Assembly (NCBI GenBank): GCA_963752505.1
Contig: CAVVYM010000008.1
Location: 119,659 to 183,658, forward strand
Length of the DNA stretch: 64,000 nt
Reading direction: 5' to 3'
Origin: JACJWR01 sp963752505
GTDB lineage: Bacteria > Actinomycetota > Actinomycetes > S36-B12 > UBA10799
Below, piece by piece: positions 1 through 8,221 of this stretch. Below the pieces are notes generated by a model. It was not told where the DNA came from, ran no database searches, and worked only from the letters and a program-made list of their open reading frames with translations. Position numbers and translations under genes: made by a program. Position 1 is the first letter of the stretch. Every line of letters begins with the position of its first letter.

Positions 1-278
1 GGGTGGGGAATGGTGCCCTGAATCCGGGGCACCTTGAAGAAGTTCTTCTTCGCCTCTTCCACACCCTTGGCAATGGCCGCGGGTACTTCCTTTGCTTTGC
101 CGTAGCCGACGCCGACCGTGCCGTCGCCGTCACCGACCACAACCAGGGCGGTGAAGCTGAAGCGTCGACCACCCTTGACCACCTTGGCGACGCGGTTGAT
201 CGCAACCACGCGCTCAAGGAATTGGCTCTTCTCGGCGCCGCGGGAGTCCCGGCCCCCGCTCCTGCGCTGTGCAGCCAT
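1..278 (-). CDS. rpsE: 30S ribosomal protein S5, 5' part only (runs off the left edge)
   Basis: S5 sits in the small subunit near the decoding centre and helps translational accuracy. About 92 N-terminal codons are present; the rest lies outside the window. The visible part carries the S5 N-terminal RNA-binding region, with the block FLERVVAINRVAKVVKGG followed by GRRFSFTALVVVGDGDG and GYGKAKEVPAAIAKGVEEA, all hallmarks of bacterial S5. The ATG at 278 gives a short basic N-terminus (MAAQRRSGG). It follows rplR by 49 nt in the spc operon order L6-L18-S5. Identification is firm; only the 3' end is missing. Confidence 0.97.
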   Translation of the reverse strand, partial: MAAQRRSGGRDSRGAEKSQFLERVVAINRVAKVVKGGRRFSFTALVVVGDGDGTVGVGYGKAKEVPAAIAKGVEEAKKNFFKVPRIQGTIPH

Positions 279-327
279 CGTGTACGTACCTCTTTCGTCT
301 CGTCGTGTGCGTAGTCTCGGCCGGGCG

Positions 328-702
328 CTACAGCGTCAGGCCGGCTTCGCGGGCACCGTCTGCCAGAGCAGCGACCCGACCTGCGTAGCGGTTGCCACCG
401 CGGTCGAAGACGACGGTGTCGACTCCGACGGACTTGGCGCGTTCGGCAACAAGCTCTCCGACGCGGCGTGCCTTGGCTTTCTTGTCTCCGTCCAGGGCGC
501 GAAGATCCGCTTCCATCGATGACGCCGACGCCAGCGTAACGCCTGCGGTGTCGTCGATGACCTGCGCGACCACGTGCTTGGCCGAGCGGAAGACCGCCAG
601 GCGAGGACGCGCCGCCGAACCGTTGATGTGCTTGCGAACCCGGGTGTGCCGTCGAGCTCGCCCGGCGGCACGTGGGTTGGATGAGTGCTTGGTGTGGGCC
701 AT
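328..702 (-). CDS. rplR: 50S ribosomal protein L18
   Basis: L18 binds 5S rRNA together with L5 and anchors it in the central protuberance. The 124-residue product is of normal family length. It has a basic N-terminal tail rich in Arg and Lys, then RPRLAVFRSAKHVVAQVIDD and the C-terminal FDRGGNRYAGRVAALADGAREAGL block, typical of L18. The ATG lies 3 nt after the rplF stop, so translation is probably coupled. It is part of the spc operon. Confidence 0.97.
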   Translation of the reverse strand: MAHTKHSSNPRAAGRARRHTRVRKHINGSAARPRLAVFRSAKHVVAQVIDDTAGVTLASASSMEADLRALDGDKKAKARRVGELVAERAKSVGVDTVVFDRGGNRYAGRVAALADGAREAGLTL

Positions 703-705
703 GGC

Positions 706-1242
706 CTACTTACCCGCCTTTCCGGCCTTGCGACGGATCACCTCGTCCGCATACCGCACGCCCTTGCCCTTGTAGGGGTCCAGCTTGCGGATCTTGCGGA
801 TCTTGGCGGCAATCTCGCCGACTTGCTGCTTGTCGATGCCCGTGATGGTGAATTTGGTGGGGGCCTCGACTCCGAATTGGATGCCCTCCGGCGCCTTCAC
901 AAGCACCGGGTGGCTGTAGCCGAGGGAGAACTCGAGATCCGAGCCCTTGGCGACCACGCGGTAGCCGGTGCCGGAGATCTCCATCTTCTTGGAGTAGCCC
1001 TCTGTAACGCCGATGATCATGTTGTTGACCAGCGATCGGGTGAGGCCGTGAAGTGCGCGGTTGCGGCGCTCGTCGTTGGGTCGCGAGACCACGACGCTGC
1101 CGTCGTCGAGCGCAACCTTGATGGGCTCGACGACCGTGAGGTCGAGGTTGCCCTTGGGGCCGGTGACCTTCAGCAGCTGACCGTCGATGTCCACCGTCAC
1201 GCCGTTGGGCACGGGGATTGGCAAACGTCCGATTCGAGACAT
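706..1242 (-). CDS. rplF: 50S ribosomal protein L6
   Basis: L6 is a two-domain large-subunit protein near the sarcin-ricin loop and factor-binding site. The product is 178 residues, the usual length. It begins MSRIGRLPIPVPNGVTVDI and ends with the L6 signature region DPYKGKGVRYADEVIRRK, where the PYKGKG motif contacts 23S rRNA. It lies 16 nt after rpsH and 3 nt before rplR in the spc operon. Confidence 0.97.
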   Translation of the reverse strand: MSRIGRLPIPVPNGVTVDIDGQLLKVTGPKGNLDLTVVEPIKVALDDGSVVVSRPNDERRNRALHGLTRSLVNNMIIGVTEGYSKKMEISGTGYRVVAKGSDLEFSLGYSHPVLVKAPEGIQFGVEAPTKFTITGIDKQQVGEIAAKIRKIRKLDPYKGKGVRYADEVIRRKAGKAGK

Positions 1243-1258
1243 GGTGTCTATGCTCCTC

Positions 1259-1657
1259 TCACCAGACGTAGGCGAGGACTTCCCCGCCTACACCCTGTGC
1301 CGCCGCCTGGCGGTCTGTGAGCAGACCCGCCGAGGTCGAAATGATCGCGATTCCGAGGCCACCAAGCACCTTGGGCATGCCCGTGCTCTTCGCGTACACG
1401 CGCAGTCCGGGCTTGCTCACACGGCGGATGCCTGCGATGGAGCGCTCCCGGCTGGGGCCGTACTTCATCTGCACCGACAGCGTCTTGCCCACGCGGGCGT
1501 CCGACACGTCAAATCCTGCAACGTAGCCCTCGGACACCAGAATCTTGGCGATGCCCTCCTTCAACTTGGAGTGCGGCATCGAAACGGTGTCGTGGTAGGC
1601 GGTGCTGCCGTTGCGCAGACGCGACAGCATGTCTGCGATGGGGTCAGTCATGGTCAT
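1259..1657 (-). CDS. rpsH: 30S ribosomal protein S8
   Basis: S8 is a primary 16S rRNA binder of the small-subunit platform and, in many bacteria, a translational repressor of the spc operon. The 132-residue product starts MTMTDPIADMLSRLRNG, and its C-terminal half has KPGLRVYAKS, LGGLGIAIISTSAGLLTDRQA and GEVLAYVW, the canonical S8 ending. Two ATGs (first and third codons) could serve as start; I keep the outer one. A 123-nt gap separates it from rpsN upstream, longer than most gaps in this operon. Confidence 0.97.
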   Translation of the reverse strand: MTMTDPIADMLSRLRNGSTAYHDTVSMPHSKLKEGIAKILVSEGYVAGFDVSDARVGKTLSVQMKYGPSRERSIAGIRRVSKPGLRVYAKSTGMPKVLGGLGIAIISTSAGLLTDRQAAAQGVGGEVLAYVW

Positions 1658-1780
1658 GGTTGGCCGGTCTTCTTTCTCACTGTGGTTTCGCCCTGCCCGG
1701 GTTGCGGGCGTGGAGACCTTCAGCGTGGTGGGTCGGTTGGTGGCCGCACTGCGCGGGTGCGCAGGGCTGCCGATGAGTTG

Positions 1781-1966
1781 TTACCAGGAGCTCTTGGTGA
1801 CGCCTGGCAGTTCGCCGCGGTGGGCCATCTCCCGAAGGCACACGCGACAGAGGCCGAACTTGCGGTACACCGAGTGCGGCCGGCCGCAGCGGGTGCAGCG
1901 GGTGTAGGCGCGCACCTTGAACTTGGGAGTGCTGTTGGCCTTGTTGATCAATGCCTTCTTCGCCAC
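1781..1966 (-). CDS. rpsN: 30S ribosomal protein S14, zinc-binding (type Z)
   Basis: S14 belongs to the head of the small subunit. This is the short 61-residue form with two CxxC pairs (CTRCGRPHSVYRKFGLCRVC), so it should bind one zinc ion. The start MAKKALINKANSTPKFKVRAY matches the actinobacterial type Z protein. It lies 4 nt after the rplE stop and heads the S14-S8-L6-L18-S5 run. Zinc binding is inferred from the intact cysteines. Confidence 0.97.
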   Translation of the reverse strand: MAKKALINKANSTPKFKVRAYTRCTRCGRPHSVYRKFGLCRVCLREMAHRGELPGVTKSSW

Positions 1967-1970
1967 GTGC

Positions 1971-2546
1971 TCACTTCTCCTTGAACGGGAAACCGAGCAT
2001 GCGCAGCAGCGCCCGGCCCTGGTCGTCAGTCACTGCCGTCGTCACCACTGTGACGTCCATGCCGCGAGTGCGGTCAATCGAGTCCTGGTCGATCTCTGGG
2101 AACACCACCTGCTCGGTCAAGCCGAACGTGTAGTTGCCGTTCCCGTCGAACTGCTTGGGCGACAGGCCGCGGAAGTCGCGAATACGTGGCAGGGCCACAC
2201 TCACGAGGCGGTCGAGGAACTCCCACATGCGGTCCCCGCGAAGGGTGGTGTGAGCGCCGATCGGCATTCCTTCCCGCAGCTTGAACTGCGCGATGGACTT
2301 GCGTGCGCGCGTCACCTGGGGCTTCTGCCCGGTGATGGTGGCGAGGTCGCGCACAGCGCCATCGATCACCTTCGAATCACGGGCGGCGTCGCCGACACCC
2401 ATGTTGACGACGACCTTAACCACGCCGGGAACCTGCATCACGTTGGCCAGGTCGAACTCCGACTGCAACTCGGGCCGAATGGTCTCGAGGTACTTCTGCT
2501 TGAGCCGCGGCATCGTCCGCTGCTCGTCGAGGCTGGTGGTCATCAC
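1971..2546 (-). CDS. rplE: 50S ribosomal protein L5
   Basis: L5 binds 5S rRNA and makes the B1b bridge to the small subunit. The 191-residue product contains the L5 features VVVNMGVGDAARDSK, ITGQKPQVTRARKSIAQFKLR, GLSPKQFDGNGNYTFGL and the C-terminal LLRMLGFPFKEK. The ATG overlaps the rplX stop by 4 nt (ATGA), which indicates translational coupling; a second ATG lies one codon in. Start assignment is therefore good to within one residue. Confidence 0.97.
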   Translation of the reverse strand: MMTTSLDEQRTMPRLKQKYLETIRPELQSEFDLANVMQVPGVVKVVVNMGVGDAARDSKVIDGAVRDLATITGQKPQVTRARKSIAQFKLREGMPIGAHTTLRGDRMWEFLDRLVSVALPRIRDFRGLSPKQFDGNGNYTFGLTEQVVFPEIDQDSIDRTRGMDVTVVTTAVTDDQGRALLRMLGFPFKEK

Positions 2547-2902
2547 ACGTCCTTACCGCTGCGTCGACCGACTCGAACCCGCCGGGTAGCTTCCCGGGTG
2601 GTTCCGTCGGCACGAGTCTTCTCTACTGTCTCCTCGCGGCTGCCCACCCGCGTGGCCTTGCCGTCGCCGTCCACCAACATGACGTTGGAGACGTGGACTG
2701 CCGCCTCTTTGGTGATGAGTCCGCCTTCGCGGGCACCGCCCTGGCCGGGCGTGACCCGTTGGTGGCGCACCACTCGGTTGACGCCTTCAACAAGCACCCG
2801 GTTGGTTTCCGGGTACACCTTGAGGACGGTGCCCTCAAGGCCCTTGTCCTTGCCGGCGCGGACGAGCACAGTGTCGCCGGCCTTGATTTTCATCTTGGCC
2901 AT
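2543..2902 (-). CDS. rplX: 50S ribosomal protein L24
   Basis: L24 is an early assembly initiator that binds 23S rRNA near the tunnel exit. The product is 119 residues and starts with MAKMKIKAGDTVLVRAGKDK, a KOW motif, followed by GLEGTVLKVYPETNRVLVEG. The C-terminus is Arg-rich (RRVRVGRRSGKDV). It is 2 nt from rplN upstream and overlaps rplE downstream by 4 nt. Confidence 0.97.
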   Translation of the reverse strand: MAKMKIKAGDTVLVRAGKDKGLEGTVLKVYPETNRVLVEGVNRVVRHQRVTPGQGGAREGGLITKEAAVHVSNVMLVDGDGKATRVGSREETVEKTRADGTTREATRRVRVGRRSGKDV

Positions 2903-2904
2903 GC

Positions 2905-3273
2905 TTAGAGCACCTCCGGGGCTAGCGAAATGATCTTCATGAAGCGCTTGTCGCGCAGCTCGCGCCCGACCGGGCCGAAGATGCGCGTGCCGCGAGGCTC
3001 ACCGTCGTTCTTGAGCACGACGGCCGCGTTCTCGTCGAATCGGATGTACGAACCGTCGGTCCGGCGGGTCTGCTTGCGCACGCGCACCACAACCGCCTTG
3101 ACGACGTCGCCCTTCTTCACGTTGCCGCCCGGAATGGCGTCCTTCACGCTGCACACAATCGTGTCGCCGATGCCCGCGTAGCGGCGGCCGGAACCGCCGA
3201 GCACGCGAATCACCAGCAACTCCTTGGCACCGGTGTTGTCCGCCACCCGAAGGCGGGACTCCTGCTGAATCAT
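2905..3273 (-). CDS. rplN: 50S ribosomal protein L14
   Basis: L14 lies at the subunit interface and contacts the small subunit in bridges B5 and B8. The 122-residue product starts MIQQESRLRVADNTGAKELL and carries the L14 signature GGSGRRYAGIGDTIVCSVKDA. The C-terminus FMKIISLAPEVL is the family ending. It follows rpsQ by 7 nt. Confidence 0.98.
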   Translation of the reverse strand: MIQQESRLRVADNTGAKELLVIRVLGGSGRRYAGIGDTIVCSVKDAIPGGNVKKGDVVKAVVVRVRKQTRRTDGSYIRFDENAAVVLKNDGEPRGTRIFGPVGRELRDKRFMKIISLAPEVL

Positions 3274-3280
3274 TGGTTCC

Positions 3281-3559
3281 TCACTTGGCCTTTTCGAGGA
3301 TCTCGACGACGCGCCAGCGCTTGGTGGCCGACAGCGGTCGCGTCTCCATGAGGAGCACGCGGTCGCCGACGCCGCACTCGTTGGCCTCGTCGTGAGCCTT
3401 CAACTTCGAGGTGCGGCGTACGACCTTGCCGTACAGCGCGTGCTTGAAGCGGTCCTCGACGGCGACCACGACGGTCTTGTCCATCTTGTCGGACACCACG
3501 AGGCCCTCGCGGACCTTGCGATCGCCGCGTTCGGCGGCAGTTGTGGCCTTGTCGCTCAT
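3281..3559 (-). CDS. rpsQ: 30S ribosomal protein S17
   Basis: S17 is a small OB-fold protein that binds 16S rRNA early in assembly. The 92-residue product has REGLVVSDKMDKTVVVAVED, VRRTSKLKAHDEANECGVGD and METRPLSATKRWRVVEIL, all canonical. An overlapping frame of similar length over the same bases has no S17 homology and was discarded. The ATG overlaps the rpmC stop by 4 nt. Confidence 0.97.
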   Translation of the reverse strand: MSDKATTAAERGDRKVREGLVVSDKMDKTVVVAVEDRFKHALYGKVVRRTSKLKAHDEANECGVGDRVLLMETRPLSATKRWRVVEILEKAK

Positions 3560-3789
3560 GCCGCACCCTCCGTCTCGGTGACGATGCCGAGCTCGCGCTC
3601 GCGCATCACTGTGTAAATGCGTGCGATGTCCTTGCGCACCGCACGAAGCCTGCTGTGGTTGTCCAGCTGACCGGTAGCCGCTTGGAAGCGCAGGTTGAAC
3701 AGCTCCTCCTTGGCTTCCTTCAGCCGGGTCACCAGGTCATCGGTGTCCAGCGAACGAAGGTCTGCGACCGCGCTCGAATTCTGTGTCAT
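3556..3789 (-). CDS. rpmC: 50S ribosomal protein L29
   Basis: L29 sits at the polypeptide exit tunnel and forms part of the docking site for trigger factor and SRP. The 77-residue product has the L29 signature LVTRLKEAKEELFNLRFQAA followed by TGQLDNHSRLRAVRKDIARI. The ATG overlaps the rplP stop and the gene end overlaps the rpsQ start, so L16, L29 and S17 are read as one coupled block. Confidence 0.97.
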   Translation of the reverse strand: MTQNSSAVADLRSLDTDDLVTRLKEAKEELFNLRFQAATGQLDNHSRLRAVRKDIARIYTVMRERELGIVTETEGAA

Positions 3790-4208
3790 CAGTCCTCACT
3801 CACTTCGCGCCGAACGATCCGGCACTTCATGGGCAGCTTGTGGGCGGCTCGAGTGAGCGCTTCCTGGGCTGTCGTCTCATTCGGGTAGGTCAACTCGAAC
3901 ATCACTCGTCCGGGCTTGACATTGGCCACCCACCACTCCGGTGATCCCTTACCGGAACCCATGCGGGTTTCGGCAGGCTTCTTGGTCAGCGGGCGGTCCG
4001 GGTAGATGTTGATCCAGACCTTGCCGCCGCGTCGGATGTGACGGGTGATGGCAATACGGGCGGATTCGATCTGCCGGTTGGTCACGTAGGCGGGCTCGAC
4101 AGCTTGCAGGCCCCACTCGCCGAACGTCACTCGGTTGCCACCTTTGGACATTCCCGAGCGCTTGGGGTGGTGCTGCTTGCGGTACTTGACCCTGCGCGGG
4201 ATGAGCAT
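3789..4208 (-). CDS. rplP: 50S ribosomal protein L16
   Basis: L16 contacts the A-site tRNA elbow and helps organise the peptidyl transferase centre. The 139-residue product starts MLIPRRVKYRKQHHPKRSG and includes RRGGKVWINIYPDRPLTKKP and TRMGSGKGSPEWWVANVKPG, the family signatures. It begins 6 nt after the rpsC stop. Confidence 0.98.
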   Translation of the reverse strand: MLIPRRVKYRKQHHPKRSGMSKGGNRVTFGEWGLQAVEPAYVTNRQIESARIAITRHIRRGGKVWINIYPDRPLTKKPAETRMGSGKGSPEWWVANVKPGRVMFELTYPNETTAQEALTRAAHKLPMKCRIVRREVSED

Positions 4209-4214
4209 TGTGCC

Positions 4215-5000
4215 TCAGCCCTCCGATCCGGTCGATGCAGTCGTGGTCTCGTTGCTCCGACGGCCACCGCGACGATCGCCGCGGTCGCGGCCACCGCGAC
4301 GCCCACCTGGCGGGCCGCTGCGCGTGCGGGCAGCCTGCTGGGCGCGACGCTCTTCAGGATTCGTCGACACCTCGCCGTGGTAGATCCACACCTTCACGCC
4401 GATCTGTCCGAAGGTCGTGCGGGCCTCGTAGAAGCCGTACTGGATGTCGGCGCGCAGCGTGTGCAGCGGCACCCGGCCTTCGCGGTAGAACTCGGTGCGG
4501 CTCATCTCGGCACCACCGAGACGACCGGACACCTGCACGCGGATGCCTTGGGCGCCAGCCTTCATGGCGCTCTGCATCGCCTTGCGCATGGCCCGCCGGA
4601 ACGACACCCGGCTGGCGAGCTGCTCAGCCACGCCCTGCGCGACCAACTGGGCATCCACCTCGGGGTTCTTCACCTCGTGAATGTTCAGCTGCACCTGCTT
4701 GCCGGTGAGTTTGTCGAGCTTGCCGCGCATGCGCTCGGCCTCAGTACCCTGCCGACCGATGACGATGCCGGGGCGCGCGGTCCAGATGTCGACGCGCACG
4801 CGGTCCCGGGTGCGCTCGATCTCCACCTTCGCGATGCCGGCGCGGGCGAGTTCGCCCGTAATGAGGCGACGAATCTTGACGTCTTCCTCGACATAGTCGC
4901 GGTAGCGCTGACCCGGCTTGGTGCTGTCGGCGAACCAGCGGGAGTTGAAGTCCGCTGTGATTCCAAGGCGGAAGCCGTTGGGATTGATCTTCTGGCCCAT
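4215..5000 (-). CDS. rpsC: 30S ribosomal protein S3
   Basis: S3 forms part of the mRNA entry channel and its helicase activity. I place the start at the ATG giving MGQKINPNGFRLGIT, the universal S3 N-terminus; a longer frame upstream would run into rplV and lacks homology. The product is 261 residues with the KH domain around GRQGTEAERMRGKLDKLTGK and the RAMRKAMQSAMKAGAQGIRV block. The C-terminus is an Arg/Gly-rich tail ending in a Thr/Ser-rich stretch, common in actinobacteria. It follows rplV by 4 nt. Confidence 0.97.
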   Translation of the reverse strand: MGQKINPNGFRLGITADFNSRWFADSTKPGQRYRDYVEEDVKIRRLITGELARAGIAKVEIERTRDRVRVDIWTARPGIVIGRQGTEAERMRGKLDKLTGKQVQLNIHEVKNPEVDAQLVAQGVAEQLASRVSFRRAMRKAMQSAMKAGAQGIRVQVSGRLGGAEMSRTEFYREGRVPLHTLRADIQYGFYEARTTFGQIGVKVWIYHGEVSTNPEERRAQQAARTRSGPPGGRRGGRDRGDRRGGRRSNETTTASTGSEG

Positions 5001-5004
5001 ACGT

Positions 5005-5358
5005 CTAGTCCTTCTTCCGTGTGCTGGTTCCCGGCTCCACCACAACCGTGATGTGGCTGGTGCGCTTCCGAATCCGGTACGCCCGACCCTGTGCCCGCGG
5101 ACGAAACCGCTTCATGGTCGGTCCCTCGTCCACAAACGCTTCGCGCACCACCAAGGTGGCCGGATCGAGTTGGTGATTGTGGGCGGCATTGGCAACGGCG
5201 CTGTCGAGCACCTTGCCCACCGGCTCGCTCGCGGATTGCGGGCTGAACCGCAGCAACGCCTGCGCTTCTGCCACTGGCAGCCCGCGAATGAGGTCCACCA
5301 CTCGGCGGGCCTTCATGGGCGTGACGCGGACGTACCGCGCCTGGGCCCTGGCTTCCAT
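5005..5358 (-). CDS. rplV: 50S ribosomal protein L22
   Basis: L22 spans the large subunit; its beta-hairpin lines the exit tunnel at the macrolide site. The 117-residue product begins MEARAQARYVRVTPMKARRV and ends with RAYRIRKRTSHITVVVEPG, the hairpin and tail region. It lacks the long C-terminal extension seen in some actinobacteria. It is 96 nt downstream of rpsS; I see nothing coding in that gap. Confidence 0.97.
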   Translation of the reverse strand: MEARAQARYVRVTPMKARRVVDLIRGLPVAEAQALLRFSPQSASEPVGKVLDSAVANAAHNHQLDPATLVVREAFVDEGPTMKRFRPRAQGRAYRIRKRTSHITVVVEPGTSTRKKD

Positions 5359-5454
5359 CCTTGCTCCCTCGTCGTGCGTGAATGTCGTGCTTGCGTGAAA
5401 TGTGTTGAGCGCGCAGATTGCCCTGGGGGTCTATCTGGCGACGACTTTCAGCCG

Positions 5455-5736
5455 TTAGCGGCGTCGAGCCTTGCGGTCATCTTTGACGTGGCCGCGGAAA
5501 GTGCGGGTCGGCGCGAACTCGCCGAGCTTGTGGCCAATCATGTTCTCGGAGATGAATACCGGAACGTGCTTGCGGCCGTCGTGCACCGCGATGGTGTGGC
5601 CCAGCATCTCAGGTGTGACCATCGATCGCCGTGACCAGGTCTTGATCACGTTGTGGGTTCCGTTCGCGTTCTGCTCCTCCACCTTCTTGGCGAGGTGGTC
5701 GTCGACGAAGGGACCCTTCTTCAAACTACGCGGCAT
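5455..5736 (-). CDS. rpsS: 30S ribosomal protein S19
   Basis: S19 sits in the head of the small subunit with S13 and contacts the A-site region. The 93-residue product starts MPRSLKKGPFVDDHLAKKV and contains the signature ISENMIGHKLGEFAPTRTFR. It follows rplB by 14 nt in the S10 operon order. Confidence 0.98.
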   Translation of the reverse strand: MPRSLKKGPFVDDHLAKKVEEQNANGTHNVIKTWSRRSMVTPEMLGHTIAVHDGRKHVPVFISENMIGHKLGEFAPTRTFRGHVKDDRKARRR

Positions 5737-5750
5737 GCTCAGTCGTCTCC

Positions 5751-6587
5751 TTAGCGCTTCTTGCCGGTCTTGCGGCGGCGCACGATGTACTTGTCGGAAG
5801 GCTTGTTCTTGGCGCGGGTGCGACCTTCGGGCTTGCCGGCGGGGTTCACCGGGTGACGGCCACCGGACGTCTTACCTTCACCACCACCGTGCGGGTGATC
5901 CACCGGGTTCATGGCCACGCCGCGCACCGTCGGGCGCTTGCCCTTCCAGCGCATGCGGCCAGCCTTGCCCCAGCTGATGTTCGACTGCTCGGCGTTGCCA
6001 ACCTCGCCCACCGTTGCGCGGCAACGAAGGTCGACGTTGCGGATTTCGCCGGAGGGCATGCGCAGTTGCGCGTAGGGACCATCCTTGGCCACCAGTTGCA
6101 CGCTGGCACCCGCCGAGCGGGCGATCTTGGCGCCACCGCCGGGGCGCAGTTCCACCGCGTGCACGACGGTACCCGTCGGGATGTTGCGCAGCGGAAGGTT
6201 ATTGCCCGGCTTGATGTCGGCACTCGGACCGGTCTCCACGCGAGCGCCCTGGCGCAACTTGGTGGGGGCCAGGATGTACCGCTTGTCGCCATCGGCGAAG
6301 TGCAGCAAGGCGATTCGGGCGGTGCGGTTCGGGTCGTACTCGATGTGAGCGACCTTGGCCGGCACCCCGTCCTTGTCGGCCCGACGGAAGTCGATCACCC
6401 GGTACTGCCGCTTGTGCCCACCACCGTGATGGCGAGTGGTGATGCGCCCGGAGGCGTTACGGCCACCACTCTTGGGCAACGGCTTGACCAGGCTCTTCTC
6501 CGGCGTCGAGCGGGTGACCTCGACGAAGTCGGCCACGCTGGAGCCACGCCGGCCCGGTGTGGTCGGCTTGTACTTTCGGATTCCCAT
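5751..6587 (-). CDS. rplB: 50S ribosomal protein L2
   Basis: L2 is required for subunit association and peptidyl transferase function. The 278-residue product is full length: MGIRKYKPTTPGRRGSSV at the N-terminus and, near residues 220-235, the MNPVDHPHGGGEGKTSGGRH block, which includes the conserved functional histidine. The C-terminal tail is Lys/Arg-rich. It lies between rplW and rpsS. Confidence 0.98.
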   Translation of the reverse strand: MGIRKYKPTTPGRRGSSVADFVEVTRSTPEKSLVKPLPKSGGRNASGRITTRHHGGGHKRQYRVIDFRRADKDGVPAKVAHIEYDPNRTARIALLHFADGDKRYILAPTKLRQGARVETGPSADIKPGNNLPLRNIPTGTVVHAVELRPGGGAKIARSAGASVQLVAKDGPYAQLRMPSGEIRNVDLRCRATVGEVGNAEQSNISWGKAGRMRWKGKRPTVRGVAMNPVDHPHGGGEGKTSGGRHPVNPAGKPEGRTRAKNKPSDKYIVRRRKTGKKR

Positions 6588-6624
6588 GTCTGCTCGTCTC
6601 TACGCTGTCTGGACGCGACCGCTG

Positions 6625-6924
6625 CTAGGCGGCCGGCCCTCCGAAGATGTCGATCCGCTCGCCTGCTGCGACGGACACGATGGCGCGCTTGGTGGCGGGG
6701 CGTCGGCCATAGCCGGTTCGCGTCCGCACCCGCTTGCCGGGTCGGTTAATGGTGTTCACACCGGTGACGTGAACGCCGAACACCTGCTCGACCGCGATCT
6801 TGATCTGGGTCTTGTTGGCGTCCGGGCGCACCAGGAAGGTGTACTTGTTCTCGTCCAGGAGGCTGTAGCTCTTCTCTGACACGACAGGCGCCAGGAGCAC
6901 GTCGCGGGGGTCGGCGATCCTCAC
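6625..6924 (-). CDS. rplW: 50S ribosomal protein L23
   Basis: L23 surrounds the exit tunnel and is the main docking site for trigger factor and SRP. The 99-residue product has DVLLAPVVSEKSYSLLDENK and KTQIKIAVEQVFGVHVTGVN, both L23 signatures. The GTG start overlaps the rplD stop by one base, and an AAGGAG stands 8 nt upstream, which decides this start. Confidence 0.97.
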   Translation of the reverse strand: MRIADPRDVLLAPVVSEKSYSLLDENKYTFLVRPDANKTQIKIAVEQVFGVHVTGVNTINRPGKRVRTRTGYGRRPATKRAIVSVAAGERIDIFGGPAA

Positions 6925-7565
6925 TATGCACTCTCCTTCACTGCTGCCCGATCGAGGAAATCGGCCAGTGCGCCGGCGGTGAAGACCACGTCGTCACTCA
7001 CCAGCACGTCGTAGGTGTTGAGCTGTTCAGGCGACAGGACGTGCACGCCTGCGATGTTCCGCAACGACTTCCAGCCGTTCTCGTCGGAACGCTGCACCAC
7101 GAAGAGCACGTTGGGCCGCTCCGTCAAGGAGCGCACCGCGGTCGCCGCGGCCTTCGCCGATGGGGTGTCGGAGTCGACGACGGCGCTGACGACGTGGATC
7201 CGGTCGTGCCGGGCGCGGTCGCTGAGAGCGCCGCGCAGAGCGGCAGCCTTCATCTTCTTCGGCGTGCGCTGGGAGTAGGAACGCGGCGTCGGGCCGTGCA
7301 CGGTGCCGCCGCCCACGAACTGCGGGGCACGGGTCGAACCCTGGCGGGCGCGGCCGGTGCCCTTCTGCTTGTAGGGCTTCCTGCCACCACCGCGAACTTC
7401 ACCGCGCGACTTGGCGTCGTGCGTGCCCTGGCGGGCGGCGGCCAGTTGCGCGACGACCACCTGGTGGATCAGCGGCACGTTGGCTTGAACTTCGAAGACG
7501 CCGGCCGGCAATTCAGCCGTCCCGTCGGTCCCGCCGCTCGGGGTGTGGATGTCTACCTGTGTCAT
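6924..7565 (-). CDS. rplD: 50S ribosomal protein L4
   Basis: L4 lines the exit tunnel constriction with L22 and is the autogenous repressor of the S10 operon in some bacteria. I start at the ATG giving MTQVDIHTPSGG, which lies 1 nt after the rplC stop; a 22-codon longer frame would extend into rplC. The 213-residue product contains RGGGRKPYKQKGTGRARQGS and FVGGGTVHGPTPRSYSQRTP, the L4 tunnel loop. Confidence 0.97.
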   Translation of the reverse strand: MTQVDIHTPSGGTDGTAELPAGVFEVQANVPLIHQVVVAQLAAARQGTHDAKSRGEVRGGGRKPYKQKGTGRARQGSTRAPQFVGGGTVHGPTPRSYSQRTPKKMKAAALRGALSDRARHDRIHVVSAVVDSDTPSAKAAATAVRSLTERPNVLFVVQRSDENGWKSLRNIAGVHVLSPEQLNTYDVLVSDDVVFTAGALADFLDRAAVKESA

Positions 7566-7566
7566 G

Positions 7567-8211
7567 TCATGCCCCCTTCGCAGCGGAGCGAACGAACACC
7601 ACGGTGCCGCGAGGCCCGGGCACAGCCCCACGAACGAGGATGTATCCGCGCTCGGTGTCGATTGCCTGGACGGTCAGGTTTTGGGTGGTTTGGCGAACAT
7701 GCCCCATGCGACCGGACATGCGCAGCCCCTTGAAGACCCGGCCCGGGGTGGCGCAGCCACCAATGGATCCCGGCGAACGGTGCTTGCGCTGCACACCGTG
7801 GGAGGCGCGCAGACCGTGGAAGCCGTGGCGCTTCATGACACCGGCGTAGCCCTTGCCCTTGGTGGTACCGGAGACGTCCACCTTCTGGCCGGCCTCGAAG
7901 GTGTCGGCGGTGATGGTCTGCCCGATCTCGTAGGTCGTGGCATCGTCGGTGCGTAGTTCAATCAGGTACCGCTGCGGCGCCACGCCGGCCTTGGCGAAGT
8001 GCCCGGTCTCAGGCTTGTTCACCCGTCGCGGGTCAACCTGGCCATAGCCGATCTGCACCGCGTCGTAGCCGTCGGTCTCAGGGGTGCGGATCTGGGTCAC
8101 TACGCACGGCCCAGCCTGGATGACCGTCACCGGCACTACCCGGTTTGACTCATCCCACACCTGGGTCATGCCGAGCTTGGTGCCCAGAATGCCCTTGCGT
8201 TGCTCAGTCAC
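7567..8211 (-). CDS. rplC: 50S ribosomal protein L3
   Basis: L3 is one of the first proteins to assemble on 23S rRNA and its loop reaches the peptidyl transferase centre. I start at a GTG (VTEQRKGILGTKLGMTQVW) because AAGGA lies 8 nt upstream and homologues begin there; a longer frame would overlap rpsJ. The 214-residue product contains KGKGYAGVMKRHGFHGLRAS and RSPGSIGGCATPGRVFKG, the L3 signature. Confidence 0.97.
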   Translation of the reverse strand: MTEQRKGILGTKLGMTQVWDESNRVVPVTVIQAGPCVVTQIRTPETDGYDAVQIGYGQVDPRRVNKPETGHFAKAGVAPQRYLIELRTDDATTYEIGQTITADTFEAGQKVDVSGTTKGKGYAGVMKRHGFHGLRASHGVQRKHRSPGSIGGCATPGRVFKGLRMSGRMGHVRQTTQNLTVQAIDTERGYILVRGAVPGPRGTVVFVRSAAKGA

Positions 8212-8221
8212 GTGTACGTCC

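Noticed and set aside
3270..3566. A second reading frame of similar length over rpsQ
   Set aside because: Only the frame 3281-3559 encodes S17 motifs; the other is Arg-rich shadow coding.
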